Source: Podochytrium sp. JEL0797 (taxonomy: Eukaryota; Chytridiomycota; Chytridiomycetes; Chytridiales; Chytriomycetaceae). Taken from it: DNA of 64,000 bases. The stretch covers positions 1 through 64,000 of the forward strand of contig JADGJG010000006.1 of NCBI GenBank assembly GCA_027596195.1, given 5' to 3'. The notes under the pieces are model-generated. The model was not told where the DNA came from. It saw only the letters and a program-made list of their open reading frames with translations, and searched no databases. The translations under genes were made by a program, and so were the position numbers. How positions within the stretch are numbered: position 1 is the stretch's first letter; every line of letters starts with the position of its first letter. Shown here one piece after another: positions 19,302 to 30,799 of the stretch.

Positions 19302-20552
19302 TCAGTTCCCCTTCAACCAACTGGAGCCCACGTAATTGCCAGGCGGGAAGTAGTCGCAAACCAACACCTCGCAATAAGCAAAGCCGTTCCCACTTCCAAA
19401 GGCCTTTGCACACCCAATTTCTGTGGTTGTTGCCCACAGCATCTGCGTGGCATGGTTATACAAGCCTGGAGTCACCGACTCGCTCACCCACCCGTTGAGA
19501 AGTTTGCTCATTGGCAAGTCCAGAGGATAAGAAGCGCTCTCTTCGCTCAAGTTTTGACCGACTCCATTGCTGTTGCCGTGTTGGAGCTGGCAAGCGTTCC
19601 CGCCTAAAATCTGGGCACGGATCGCGGCTTGTTGGGCAATAACGACGTTGTAAGTAACTTGTTGGGACACACCGTGCTGTGCACGGTAGGAGTTGTGCAA
19701 GTTGATAAGGTCGACCTGGTCTTGAGCAGTGATTTCGCTGGCATCTGTTGTGGTTGGCGCTTGTGGAGTCGGAACCGGGGCTGGAGGTTGAGGAGCGGGA
19801 GCAGGGGCCGGTGCTTGAGGAACAGGAGCCGGGGCCGGCGCAACGGGGGGTGGGGGAGGGGCAGCGGGCGTAGCGTCAGTTGTTTGTGGCGCAGAGTTAT
19901 CTAGCTGAGGGGCTGGAGCTGGAGCTGGAGCGACCTCTATTGATTGTGCTGCTTTTGTGCCTCCAGAGTTTTGCACCACAGAGTTGTCTGGCTGAGGCAC
20001 TAGAGTGGGAGCTGGAACGACCTCTATTGATGGTACTGCTTTCATGGTAGCCGAGTTTTGCGCTGCAGAGTTGTCTGGCTGCGGAGCTGGAGCTGGAGCG
20101 ATCACGGTTGTTGGTGGCGCAGCTTTCGATGCGACAGCGTCTTGCACCACAGAGTTGTCTGGCTGAGGGACTGGAGCGGGTGCTGGAGAAATCTCTATTA
20201 TTGGTGGTGCAGCTTGAACGGCTTCAGTTATTTGAGCAGCTGAATCCATCGTCGGAGCGATGGGGAGAGAGGGAATGGCGCCGACACTTGGCTGTGGCAC
20301 AGGAGCAGGCGCAGTGACAGCGGGAACATCTGGCTGAGGAGCAGGAGCAGGCGCCGGTGCATTAGCTGTGATGGAATTCGAACCATTCACTGAATTGTGC
20401 GCCGTCGGAGTGATCACGGCAGTTGGGGCTGCAGCGGCAACAGCTGCGCCAACATTTGTGAGGACGCTCGGTTGAGTATATTGGGGCACACACTTCTGTT
20501 GGATAGGAAAGGCAGAGGCAGACGCGAGCAGAGTGAGAAGGATGACTTTCAT
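19302..20552 (-). CDS. Secreted CAP protein 4 with extended repeat linker
   Basis: The ATG at 20552 starts a signal peptide (M-K-V-I-L-L-T-L-L-A-S-A-S-A-F) and is preferred over 20609. The CAP domain is almost identical to protein 3. The linker is longer and holds several diverged copies of a unit of roughly 30 residues with P-A-P-x-P-Q-P-D-N-S-x-x-Q, so this linker has expanded since the duplication. Repeats of this kind in a secreted protein usually form an extended, O-glycosylated spacer; that is inference. Confidence 0.87.
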   Translation of the reverse strand: MKVILLTLLASASAFPIQQKCVPQYTQPSVLTNVGAAVAAAAPTAVITPTAHNSVNGSNSITANAPAPAPAPQPDVPAVTAPAPVPQPSVGAIPSLPIAPTMDSAAQITEAVQAAPPIIEISPAPAPVPQPDNSVVQDAVASKAAPPTTVIAPAPAPQPDNSAAQNSATMKAVPSIEVVPAPTLVPQPDNSVVQNSGGTKAAQSIEVAPAPAPAPQLDNSAPQTTDATPAAPPPPPVAPAPAPVPQAPAPAPAPQPPAPVPTPQAPTTTDASEITAQDQVDLINLHNSYRAQHGVSQQVTYNVVIAQQAAIRAQILGGNACQLQHGNSNGVGQNLSEESASYPLDLPMSKLLNGWVSESVTPGLYNHATQMLWATTTEIGCAKAFGSGNGFAYCEVLVCDYFPPGNYVGSSWLKGN

Positions 20553-20677
20553 TTTCGCAAAGATTATAGCTGGTTCACAATATATATGTGTCTCACTGAG
20601 ATCATTCAACAGACTGATTACCGCAATTAATTAGCTTTGAAATGACTCTTGTTGCGGTAGTTATTTTCAAAATTCAA

Positions 20678-23600
20678 TTAATTTAAAATCCTTTCCATTT
20701 CTCGGAAAAATGCATCTCGTTTTACGTCCACACTCCCGCCACCATTGACGAGACTTCGGACTCTGGCTTCAGTATATTCTGGTGTTTCACCAAACAAAGA
20801 CTTCCATGCCATTCGCTCTGCTTTTCTAAATTCGTTTTCTCGACTCAAAGACGCCACCCAATTCGCTTCTCGATACTCTTGATCACCTCCGATAGCTTAT
20901 TAAGTATCGCGATTAGTTTCTATAATGGTGACAGACGCTGCTTTCATTGTACCTGTTTTTAAGCTCTCGATTATGTTTTGGAACAAGCCAGGGAATCTCT
21001 TAACATTCTTTGATTGACGCTGGTACACCTTGCCAGCTACAATCTCCTGCGCGAGCTCTCTGTCGATTGGAACAGAAATTAAAACAAGGATACACACGCA
21101 CAAGAATTTTAAATACCGAATTATTTCAGCTGATAGAGCACCATCTTCTTCAGCTGCCATGATCTCTGCTTCGGCGATTTGCGATTTTTCTCGACGCGTT
21201 GCCAAAGCCGCCTCGAGACGTCGGACCCGATTCTTTTCCACAGTGTCAAGCAGTTTGTTTCGATTCCGTTCAGGCATCGCTGCCAGTTGGCTGTAAAACC
21301 CACCCTTGGGGCATTCTATTTTCGTCATGAGCGCTATGTCCTTTTCCAAGAGAGATTCGAAGCTCAGGGAATGGGAAACTAGGTTGACCATCGTGAGGTT
21401 CATGGAGAAGCATCCTTGTAATACTGGAACAAAACTCTGTTATTGGAAAATAGAAAGATAATGTGCTATCCTCACTGTATTGCACTTTGCTGAAAATGGC
21501 GTCAATGACTTGTCCGATCGGAGTCAAATTGATTCGCTCCTCTCCAATATATCTACAATGACCGGTAAGTACAAGTAAACTTCAGTTTTGCGTCTCCATA
21601 CGTCGAAGATCTGACGCAAATCGAGCTCTTGACGATTCCCGGTTTTGGGACCTTCGACGCGTTCTTGGCCATCTGTCGTCTAGCTTCTGCTTCCGCTGCA
21701 GCAGCAGCTTCGGCCTGTTTTATAGCTTCCTGACGTCTCTGCTCTTCTGCAAACAATGGATCATTGTTGAGACCGAACGAGTCGTCGGAATTCAAATGAG
21801 CCATATTGTCGTCATCGTTGGCATGGCCATCGTCGTTTCCCCACACACCAAAGATGTGAGGATCTTCGTCATCAGTGTTGATGAGTCGATGCAGGAAAGA
21901 AGAACCCATTTCGTCTTGTTCAGCTTGGTGACGAGCATATTCGTCGTCAACTGCAGCAGGAATTAGGTCGCAAACTCAAAACAAAATGTTTCAACATACG
22001 CTGCTGCTGGCGCAACCGGTCTCTTTCGATTCGGTCCTTCTCGAGCCTCTTTTGCTGTCTCAGTTGCACCTTTCTTTTCACTTGCTTGACGTAGATTGAC
22101 CAGAGCGAAAGGCTCTTGGCATGCGATCTCCATTCTGGGAAAAAGGTGTCAGAATATATCGACTCCAAAGTCTGAACGTTGAAGGGCGAAACTTACTTCT
22201 CATCAACTCCTTCAACCTTCTCTCCTTTCTTCTCTTTTCGATATAAAACTCCTTCAGCAGAACATACTCCTCCGTCTCTGCCATCTTGAGATCCTGTTCA
22301 CTCACTACCTCCAATCCAGTGAGCTCTTCCTTTCCTTCGTCGAGTCTCCGCTCCTTGGCCAAATACTTGATCATTTTGTCGTGCATGTCCACGTTCTTGA
22401 ACTCCACGGGGAGAAGGGATAGAGGAGTTGCTGTGAATCCAAACACATGGTTTGGCAAGTTCAAAAAGGGATGTTGGTCGGGGGGGTCTTTGAGAAGCGT
22501 TTGTCTGAACTTGCTCAAAAAATGGATTTCCATTGTTGTTGAAAGGATACTGACGGTAATGGAGGATTGGTGCAACGCAGTCACAGGGTAAAGATCCTCA
22601 ACCTTTACAGATTTCGGGAAAATTAGACGCAAGACTCATAACGACGAGAAATAAACTCACAGACGTGCAGTTCATTATTCGATCTTTCATTTGAAGGATC
22701 ATGGATCCACAGATCCACGCGCAAAGAGAATCCATGGAGGGGAATTTCTCGTCTCCGGTTGATTCGAACGAGGCAACAATGAACTGGTCGAATATGTAAC
22801 ACAGAACGCTGAGATTGCATTTTCCAACAAAAGCGTCTCCAATGAGGCTTCGAACGTATTTATGGAAGCCAGAAAAGTCATGGCCTATAGCGTCTAAAAG
22901 CAGGAAATAAATGAGATGAATAGAATATCGCGAAAAATACTACTTACTCTTGCCCAGCAACTTTGCCAAGAAGGAATACAATTCCGAATCCTGCCCATGC
23001 AAATGAGTCTCCACATCCGCAGCAATGCTCTTGACCATCAAATCCCCACCCTCCCTCCAATTATACGGCACAATCGACCAAAACCGCGCAAACACCTCCG
23101 TCAACCTCGCCGTCCTCGATTCATCCCAATCCAAATTGTAACCCCCTTTCCGCCTCTGATTCACATCTTCACTCGCCCGCAACACATTCAACCAGTCCTT
23201 GGCGTCCCGTTCAGCCGCCTTGGCCACCGGCCCACCAACGCGAGAAAAGGAACCATCCTCATCCAAATACCTTGTCCTCCTTTCCCCACTCACACTCGCA
23301 TTCGGAACCTCCGCATCATCCAACTCAATCGCTTTAAGAAACGGAACCAACAGCATCATTTGTCGCCTCCTCAGATTCCCCTCATCGAGCATTTGGAATT
23401 GCGCAAGGTCCGGGTGTGCGCGTGTCGGGTTGCTGCGTTGAGTAAGGTCGTCTTGTGGAAGAGGTTCGATGGCGAGGTCGAGAGCGCGCAGGTGGGGGGT
23501 TGACTGTGGGGTGAGGAGGTATCCGAGAACTTGCTCCATTCGTTTCACGACGCGGTATTGGGAGGCGAGTTGGTAAAATAGAGGGTTGGAGCCGAGAAAT

Positions 23601-24440
23601 GATTGGCAGCTGGAGGTTTAAATAATGAGCTCAAGATAGAAGGAGGAGGAAACGTGTGAAATCACATGTGAAACAGATCCGTTCCAAATACTGCTGTATT
23701 CTTTTCTATTCGACCCGTGTTGATGTAGTTGAAGAAGTCTACAAATCGCAAAGAAGCAGAGATCTCAGAATACTTTCAAAAAAATGAGAGAGCGTAATTC
23801 AAAACCTTTGACCGTGTCGTTGTCCGACAGACACGCCAACCACGCGACCCGCCGAAGATCCCTCGATAACGCCACATTCACGCAGCCACGTAACGCAATA
23901 CGAGAATCAGGCCATTTACTCAGCAAATTCATGACACCCATCTCGGATTCTTTCATGGCGAGTTTCATCTGAATGTTTGTTCAGTGTCGGTTTTTTCGAA
24001 ATGCATTCACAAACTTTCGACTCAAGAGTATCCGCTCCTGAAGATCCTCTCTCTTTAAACAACCCTGCTGCAATCGCTATCCCAAGCTGCTCATCGATAT
24101 TCGCCTCCGCTTCCTACATTGAAGAAAAGAACGGCGAAAGTGTCAAAATAACGCATTTCGAAAGTGCACAAATCTACCCGGAGGCACACCCCCCACAAAC
24201 CTCTCGAATATCCTTCCACAAATTCCCCTCCTGAAGCACCGCATCCGTGATTTCCGCAAACATCTTGTTGCGATCCGCACGCGTCATATTTGCGAGCGCA
24301 TGCGGGGCGAGTTTGTTCGATCGGTTCAACCGCGTGCGAAGCTCAGATGCAATGCGGTGGCGGAGAACCGCGACGGAGGGAGAGGTGGCGATGAGGTTCG
24401 ATTTGGCGGTAGAGAGCCAGAGTGGGGTGTCCGTTTCCAT
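20678..24440 (-). CDS. Large unrecognised helical protein, divergent from RSPH14
   Basis: A multi-exon minus-strand gene. The ATG at 24440 begins M-E-T-D-T-P-L-W-L and the last exon ends R-D-A-F-F-R-E-M-E-R-I-L-N with its stop at 20678. The product is mostly alpha-helical. It has HEAT/ARM-like helices near 23970-23770, a conserved-looking D-W-L-N-V-L-R-A segment near 23200, a Trp/Cys-rich helical region around 22860-22680, a charged K-E-R-R-L-x-E-x-K segment near 22350, an Arg/Lys/Gln coiled coil near 22080-22000 and an acidic Asp/Asn-rich segment near 21850. I do not recognise the family. Internal exon borders were only partly resolved. It shares a 69-bp upstream gap with RSPH14, so a flagellar role is worth testing, but this is only context. 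Confidence 0.65.
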
Positions 24441-24509
24441 GAGCGGGTTTTTGACAGCGCGCCACAAAAAAATTGTCTTTGTTCTCGTCAACTCACTCAC
24501 AACCAAGAT
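24441..24509. promoter_or_regulatory. 69-bp divergent intergenic region (candidate shared promoter)
   Basis: The whole gap between the start codons of the unknown minus-strand gene (24440) and RSPH14 (24510) is 69 bp. Both promoters must lie in it or overlap the coding ends. I see no clear TATA box. Confidence 0.5.
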
Positions 24510-25943
24510 ATGGGCGCTACAGACTTCAAAAAGGCTTGGACAGCCCAAGAAATCAATCACTCGGGGTTAACACCACTCGAAGCGAGTCGGCTGCTCGTCC
24601 CAACGCTTCCGCCAAATGTGGATCCAACCAAGATGCAACTCGCGTACGGAAGACGCGCGATTCCAAAGCTGGTAAAAAAACGAACCTTCCCCAATCCCTC
24701 TCATAAGCTCGCGACAAAAAATCAGAGAGTTCTAATGTTCAATGGATAAAAAAAGGTGACAGAGCTTCCCATCAGCGACATGTTCAAGCAACAAAAATCG
24801 CTCGTGTTTCTGGCTGAACTCGTGCACAACCCTTTGAACGTTTCGCAGGCCTTGAAAAAGGGTAAAAAAACCCGAAATGGACTTCTCCTGTGTTACTGAT
24901 AACCTGACGCGTTTCCCCCCCGGTAGACATTGTCAAACTCTGCCTCGAGTTTGTTAAGTCCCCCGACTTGACCATCCGCCAGAAATCAACTGAATGCCTA
25001 GCTATTATATCCAGTTAAAACCTCCTGCAACTCACTCCCAAACAACCCACTGAACCACCAAAAAAACCAGGCCACGCAATCGGCCGCTCCTCCCTCATTC
25101 AACACTCCGCCCTCACCACCCTCTCCGCCCTCTTCCAAGACCCCTGCGACATTGCCCGCACAAACATCCACCGCGTCTTCGAACACGTAACCGCCCAAGA
25201 ATCGGGCGCCCTCCACCTCCTCTCGTCCCACCTCCTCGCCCCGCTCGTGAAACGCCTCCCCGAAGAACGGATGGACATTCAAATCATGATCCTGAACACG
25301 TTGTATAATTGCATTCGGATGGGCGGGGAGATGTATATGCCGGACGTGGCTGTAAAGTGCGACGCGATGGGTGCGTTTACGCGGATTTTGAAGATGGACA
25401 CGGTGGCGGATACAAGGGTTGCGGCGGCAAAGTGTATCATGATGTTGAGGTAATCGATTTTCTCCGCTGTCTCCACACGATCGCTCACACACGCAAAATT
25501 AGCTTCTATAAAGTGTGCAAAACACAAGCCTGTCAAGGCGAAACAACGGCAGTCCTCATCGAAATGCTCAGCGACTTGAAAAGCGCTGTGCGTGCGGCCG
25601 CCGCGGGAGCCTTAATGTCCATCACCATCGATTGCGAAGCCAAGAAGTTCGTTGTCCGCGAAAACACAATCAACATATTGATGGATTTATTGGACGATGC
25701 GAACGAATCGGTCGTGTTGAATGTCATTAAGGTGATTACGAATGTTGCTGAGGATTATCGAGGCCGGTTCGAACTTCACGCGTGTGTCAAGAAGGTATAT
25801 ATCGTTTCTCGTCTCGTTCGTTTTTCGCCAGTTTTGTAACGCGCCTGCCTTGACAGTTGGAACAATTCTCTTTGCGTGCGAGCAACCCCCAAATACGCGA
25901 AATTGCCAAACGTGCTATTCAAGTCATCGTGTGGCGTCCATAA
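24510..25943 (+). CDS. RSPH14: Radial spoke head 14 homologue (axonemal ARM-repeat protein)
   Basis: An armadillo-repeat protein of the motile-cilium radial spoke. Exons 24510-24671, 24756-24861, 24927-25013, 25071-25449, 25503-25794 and 25857-25943 join in frame to 370 residues; animal RSPH14 is about 350. The start region has the family signature N-V-D-P-T-K-M-Q-L-A-Y-G-R-R-A-I-P-K-L, followed by L-A-E-L-V-H-N-P-L-N-V and repeated helical pairs such as A-V-R-A-A-A-A-G-A-L. The protein ends R-A-I-Q-V-I-V-W-R-P. Together with BBS5 it supports a flagellated life stage. It converges on the presenilin gene with 99 bp between the stops. Confidence 0.9.
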
Positions 25944-26042
25944 AGAAAGCATCATTCAACGCGTGACTCAAAATCTATAACTATTTTTCAGCTTCTAAAA
26001 AACAAGTGCAATAAAACGAACCCCCCTCCCCTTCATAATGTT

Positions 26043-28171
26043 TCAAACATAAATCATGCCACTACCCCCAAACTGACCCACCACCAACCAGCTCGCGTTC
26101 GCGGCACTGTATTCCGGAAACACAGGCATCACGGTCAAGTTGTTGACAAACGGTACCAAACAGAGTCCCGTGGTGAAATAGAACAGGAGTCCAAACGCGA
26201 TGGAAAACGGGAGCGCCGGGAGTGCTTTTTGCCACAGCACGAGCAGGAAGATGGTGAAATTAAGACCGGTGAGGAGGGCGATCGTGACGGCGGTGGTGGG
26301 GACCCAGTCGGATAATGCTGAAGGCGGGAAACAGTAAAAAGAAGAGTGTTAGTCAAACGAAATGTAGCGGGGAAGAACTCCCAACGCAAAATCGGGGGCA
26401 AGGGTGCGTAAATTTACCTGCTCGACTCGCCAACACACTATAAAACACAAAATCTCCCAACCCAAGCTTCATTCCACTCTGATCATCCCCATCTTCCTCC
26501 TCCTCACTTTCACCCCCCTCCCGTCGCCGACTCGCCCGCGAGTCCATTCGATCCTCTTCAACACGCGCGTCCACGTTCTCCCTCCGGTCCACAGCATCAT
26601 CTTCATCTTCCAACATATACGCCCCATCCCGAGTGACAGTTCGCGCAGGAAGCACACTCATCTCCATATCCTCCGATCGTTTGCGTGACGCGTCCGGCGC
26701 GGCCATCATCATTGTCGGTCCCGCTGTTTCCCAAAGAAACAAAATTGAATCAGAATTGAACACAAGCAAAAAAAATGGGTGTGTTGCCACTCCAAAATAC
26801 CTGTATACAAGAGCGCAGGAATCTCTCTGTTTTGCTTTTTCGAAGTTTCAATCAAGAGGCGGAGTGGACCGTACGGACACAACACGGCAATCAGATCTAT
26901 TTTTGGCGGGGAGGAGAGGGCGAAAGTTTATGAGACTCCCAAAAGATCAAATTGATAATGAGAGAGGCAGGGCAAATTTTACCCCACACGGCCAAGAGCG
27001 CCAACAAGATCCAACTCGTGATAGGTGGAATAGAAGGATTCGTCAACATGTACGCCTTGTAAACACACCCGTTAGCCATACAATAAACGCGCGCGCTATT
27101 CAACCCCAATTCACCAAAAAAAATTACCATCATCGAACTCATCAACACCAAATAAACTTGCTGCAGAATCATGGGTCCCTTCCAAAAAATGGACAGAATC
27201 CCGACGGCCGCAAAGTTCCAGAGAAAGAAGCCGAATGTAATGTAATCGAAGGGAACGAGGTAGAGCCAGAGAAGTGTGACGCTGATGTAGTATCCGAATA
27301 GACCCAACACGCCGAGAATAATGATTCCAAAGATTCCGTAGAGAATCTGATTTGGTTTGAAGTTGCAGTTTCGGAGATCAGACACTCAACCCAACGAAAG
27401 CCACAGACACACACTGACAGACACCCACACACAACACACCTTCATGCAATTGAAGTAAAACAATGCGAAAATGACAACCGTTGCTCCCACAACGGATCCC
27501 AGGGTCTTGAGTGCCGTGATCAAATCAGCATGCTGCTGACTCGCGCTCTCGTTTCCAGGGTTCACGACCGTATTGGTAACAGTCGAATTGACATTCCCAC
27601 CGCCAAAGTTCAAGGCATAGATATCGGGCGGGGACACACGCACGCCGGAATAGTACTGCGCCGGCGGATTCAACAGTTTGACCCACAGGATAGCGAAAAA
27701 TATACACGCGAGGACTGGTTTTTGGATTTTGTACATTTGCGAGAGGTAGTATCTCAGATCGTCGATGGTCTCGGTGGTGAAGGCGAAGCGGGGTGGTGAC
27801 GATGTGAATTTGGGAGCCGGGATTCGCCTTGGTTTGAGGATAGGAGAGGTGGATGAAGCGGTGGTGGATGCTCTGCCATTGGCGTCTGGGGTGGGAGCCG
27901 TGGCGGCAAGGGGTGTTGTGTGGGCAGCGCGGTGGAGGGGCCAATGGCTCCGTTGGCAGGGCTCGCTGCAGTACTTTGCTGCCGAATCACCCGCGGGACA
28001 TAGTGAACACACAAACTGTGCGGGCGATGCGCATTGCGAGCATTTGGAGGAAGATAAGGGCGGGGTGGGCTGGGTGTCTCCCACTTGCATTTCGCGGACG
28101 AAAAATTTTATCTTGAAATTGCTTTGGTCATCGCGATTCCCAAAAAGGAGACTTCGACTTATGTCGGACAT
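26043..28171 (-). CDS. Presenilin-type aspartyl protease with N-terminal MYND zinc finger
   Basis: A GxGD intramembrane protease. The first exon (28171-27440) is one open frame that codes for a MYND finger (C-S-Q-C...F-V-C-S-L-C...Y-C-S-E-P-C-Q-R-S-H-W-P-L-H), a Pro/Thr linker and the first presenilin membrane segments. Later exons give D-Y-I-T-F-G-F-F-L-W-N-F, W-K-G-P-M-I-L-Q-Q-V-Y-L, W-D-L-I-A-V-L-C-P-Y-G-P with the first catalytic Asp, an acidic loop, L-G-L-G-D-F-V-F-Y-S with the second catalytic Asp, and K-A-L-P-A-L-P (PAL motif). The first catalytic Asp codon is split by an intron. Presenilin usually works in gamma-secretase; the other subunits are not in this window. The ATG at 28171 or at 28090 could start it; both include the finger. 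The MYND fusion is unusual. Confidence 0.92.
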
Positions 28172-28193
28172 GTTATTAAATTAGGTACTCTCT

Positions 28194-29716
28194 TTAAATT
28201 CCCGCATCAATCCGTCGACGCAACGCCTCAAACTCTGTTTCGTCCATACCGGCAGGTTCGACCACAATCCCTCGTTCATCCCAAACCTCCTCCTCCCTCA
28301 CTTCCTCAACACCACCCATCACAGCCGGGTCATTCAACGGATCATATTCACCCGGCACAGTCCCTTCAAACAACCGCCCAAAACACGGCTCACCAGGAGT
28401 ATTGAAATGATGATATGGATTCGACCGGTTCAACCGCTCCCCGCACACATAACAGAAATGTTCATCGCACACTTTACACGTCATGTGACAACACCCTTCC
28501 GCACGTTCAACCATACACGTGCAGTTTGGACACGCTTGCGCGTTGTCCGCAAACCACTGCTTATTGAGTCGATCCTCTTCGATTTCACGCACCACTTTCT
28601 CAAGCACTTTTTTGCCGTACTTGAGCTCGAGTGTTTTCCGCTGCTCTTGCGACGCGGACGTGTATTCTTTGGCAATCGTTTCGAGGTGTCGGATTTGGCA
28701 GTAGGACGCGTATCCGTGCCATGTGCGGTTGCAAAAGAAACAAAAGGCGTAACTGCATTCGGGGCAGATGCATAGCTTTTCTTCTTCAGGGTCTTTGAGG
28801 GTCGGCGCGTTGCAAGTCGGTCGTGGGCAATAAGTGACGTTTGGCTGTTTGAGCAGGTTGTGCAGATCTAGAAGGGTGGTGTACCGCGCAACGAGAGATT
28901 GTGGAACGATTCGGGAGAGGGTCGAAGGTGGTAGAGGGGTGATGGAGGAAGTTGCTCCAGAAGCAAGTTGTGGAGGCCGCTTGCAGGCCGCGTTGGGACA
29001 GGTCACTTGCAGAGCGTTTCCTTCCGTGATGTGGATGGTAAAGTAATCTGTGAGACAGGGCTTGCAGTAGGCGTGTTTGCAATCGAATTGGAAGCAGCTG
29101 TTGCCGAGTTTCGAGTCCATGCAGATTCCGCACGTCAAGGTTGAGTTGGCAAAGAGGTGTTCCCGGTGGTCGCGGTCAGCGGCCACAAGCTTGTCTACGG
29201 CCGCAAGGGTCTCTTTTGGGGAATCGTATTCGATGTGCAGCGTGTGTCCATTGAGGAGATTCAGGGCTGCGATGGCATCGTCTTGGACAAACTGGGCCAT
29301 GGAAAACAGGACCACGCTACCTAGGAGCTGGCTGCAGAGTTCCTTGAGTTTGAGAAGCAAAATGCGGCGGTGGGCCAGAGGCAGCCAGTCGCACGCCAGT
29401 GTGAAGTGTGGAGGAGCTTCCGAGGGATAGGCGGGAGGCAGCGCAAAGAGGATTGTGACGGGTGGGAGGTGCTATTGATCCTTTAGTAGAGTAGTGGAAT
29501 ACTCACTAGCACTTCTCCTACCTCGATGGTAACCGAACACGCCACGCCCTCGACACTCGGCACGTGAAACACGACTGGCTGAGGCAGCTGCATTCGAACC
29601 ACCAGGCGCCCCACGGGATCCGCCGTTTCGCTTGCTGTCCGTGTAAAGTCGTTTGCCTCAAAGATGCACTCGAGGGCTTCGAGTTCGTCGCTTTGCTCGT
29701 CGCGGTTGTTTGGCAT
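28194..29716 (-). CDS. RBR E3 ubiquitin ligase, RNF14/Itt1-like
   Basis: Exon 1 (29716-29522) and exon 2 (29471-28194) are joined by a 50-bp intron. Residues 1-115 form an RWD domain with E-L-E-A-L-E-C-I-F near the start and L-P-P-A-Y-P-S-E-A-P-P. Then come RING1 (C-G-I-C...C-K-H-A-Y-C-K-P-C-L), an IBR zinc domain (Y-C-P-R-P-T-C...C-F-F-C-N-R-T-W-H) and RING2 (C-P-N-C-T-C...E-G-C-C-H-M-T-C-K-V-C), with a Cys at the catalytic position. The domain order RWD-RING1-IBR-RING2 is that of RNF14, an E3 involved in stalled-ribosome and transcription control in animals. The substrate here is unknown. It lies 22 bp from presenilin on the same strand. Confidence 0.92.
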
Positions 29717-30799
29717 CTTTTTTGTTGGAATTTCAAATGGGTGCGTTGGTCTGTCTTCTATCGCCTAGTCACTTACTCTTCCTTATGCACTATTAACAAA
29801 AGACACAGACGGCCTAAGAAACAGAAAGGCAACGCCTGCCACCACACTCACCCAAAAACACTCCCCGGCTTCGAAACAACAACCCATCTCCAACAAAACC
29901 AACAACACACATGAGCACGAGGAAGGAAACCAACTGCTCGATTCCTCCTCCTTTGCACGAGTTCTGATGCCGCTGGCACTCGTGCTTGCGATGGTGTGCG
30001 TGGGCTTGCTGGTTCGTTGAATCTCGAATCGAATTTCGACTTGCATCCACGAGACTCAATAACGGATCACTTGCAACAGATTGCAACGGTTCAAAAAGAC
30101 ATTAGCCAGGGCATCAACGAATTTGTCAAAACGTTGATGAAGCTGCGACAGTCGTCCACGAAGCAACCTCTGAACGTGATTCAGCGAGAATTCAGAGGTT
30201 GACCACGTAGAATTAGCGAATAATACTAAGAAAGAATAAAGAAATATCGTTTATATCAATTTTAAATCGGTGTTGCTGCTTTTCAGCGTTCTGGGCGCGA
30301 TCTCAAGCAAGGACTTTGAACCCGCCAGCTGTTCACCACCTTTGCAGGCGCGACTGTTTCAACACTCTGCCCACCCAGCGTCATGCAAATCGTTTATCTA
30401 ATACGAGCCAAGAGAAAGAAACCGCACGATTATTTAGTTGCATATTTTCAAAAAAGGTTAAACCAACAAACAAAGGAGTTAAAACTCCGAGGGGACGGCG
30501 TGCAAGAGAAAACAACAAACGCGACAAACTTGCACCTTGAAACAAACAAATTCACAAAAAAGAGGTGAAATCTCAACCGCCCAGCCCCACCCTCTGCACA
30601 TCTTTGGAAATGCCTCCGTATCAGGATTTCGTCGCGTTTCAACGAATACACATGGATCGTGCACACGAATACAACTCGCGACTCAACGATCACCCCACCA
30701 CCACCCCTCACGATCTTGAGTGCATTCATACCAATCAACTACTAATTTAAAACCTTGTACGCGTTTAAAATCATCCCCCAACTTCCAACAAAAGAGAAA
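29717..30799. other. Intergenic region with unresolved short open frames
   Basis: About 1.1 kb between the divergent RNF14-like and SURF4 genes. On the plus strand one open stretch codes for a hydrophobic segment ending M-V-C-V-G-L-L-V-R and a stop at 30018-30020. Another (about 29996-30202) codes for a helical, charged peptide without an ATG of its own. They might be exons of a small unannotated gene, but I could not join them convincingly. From 30203 to 30799 I see only AT-rich sequence and one short ATG frame (about 30609-30750). Confidence 0.35.

Noticed and set aside
30609..30750. Short ATG frame upstream of SURF4
   Set aside because: About 46 codons with no recognisable features and a non-gene-like composition. 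It may be a leader-region frame at most.
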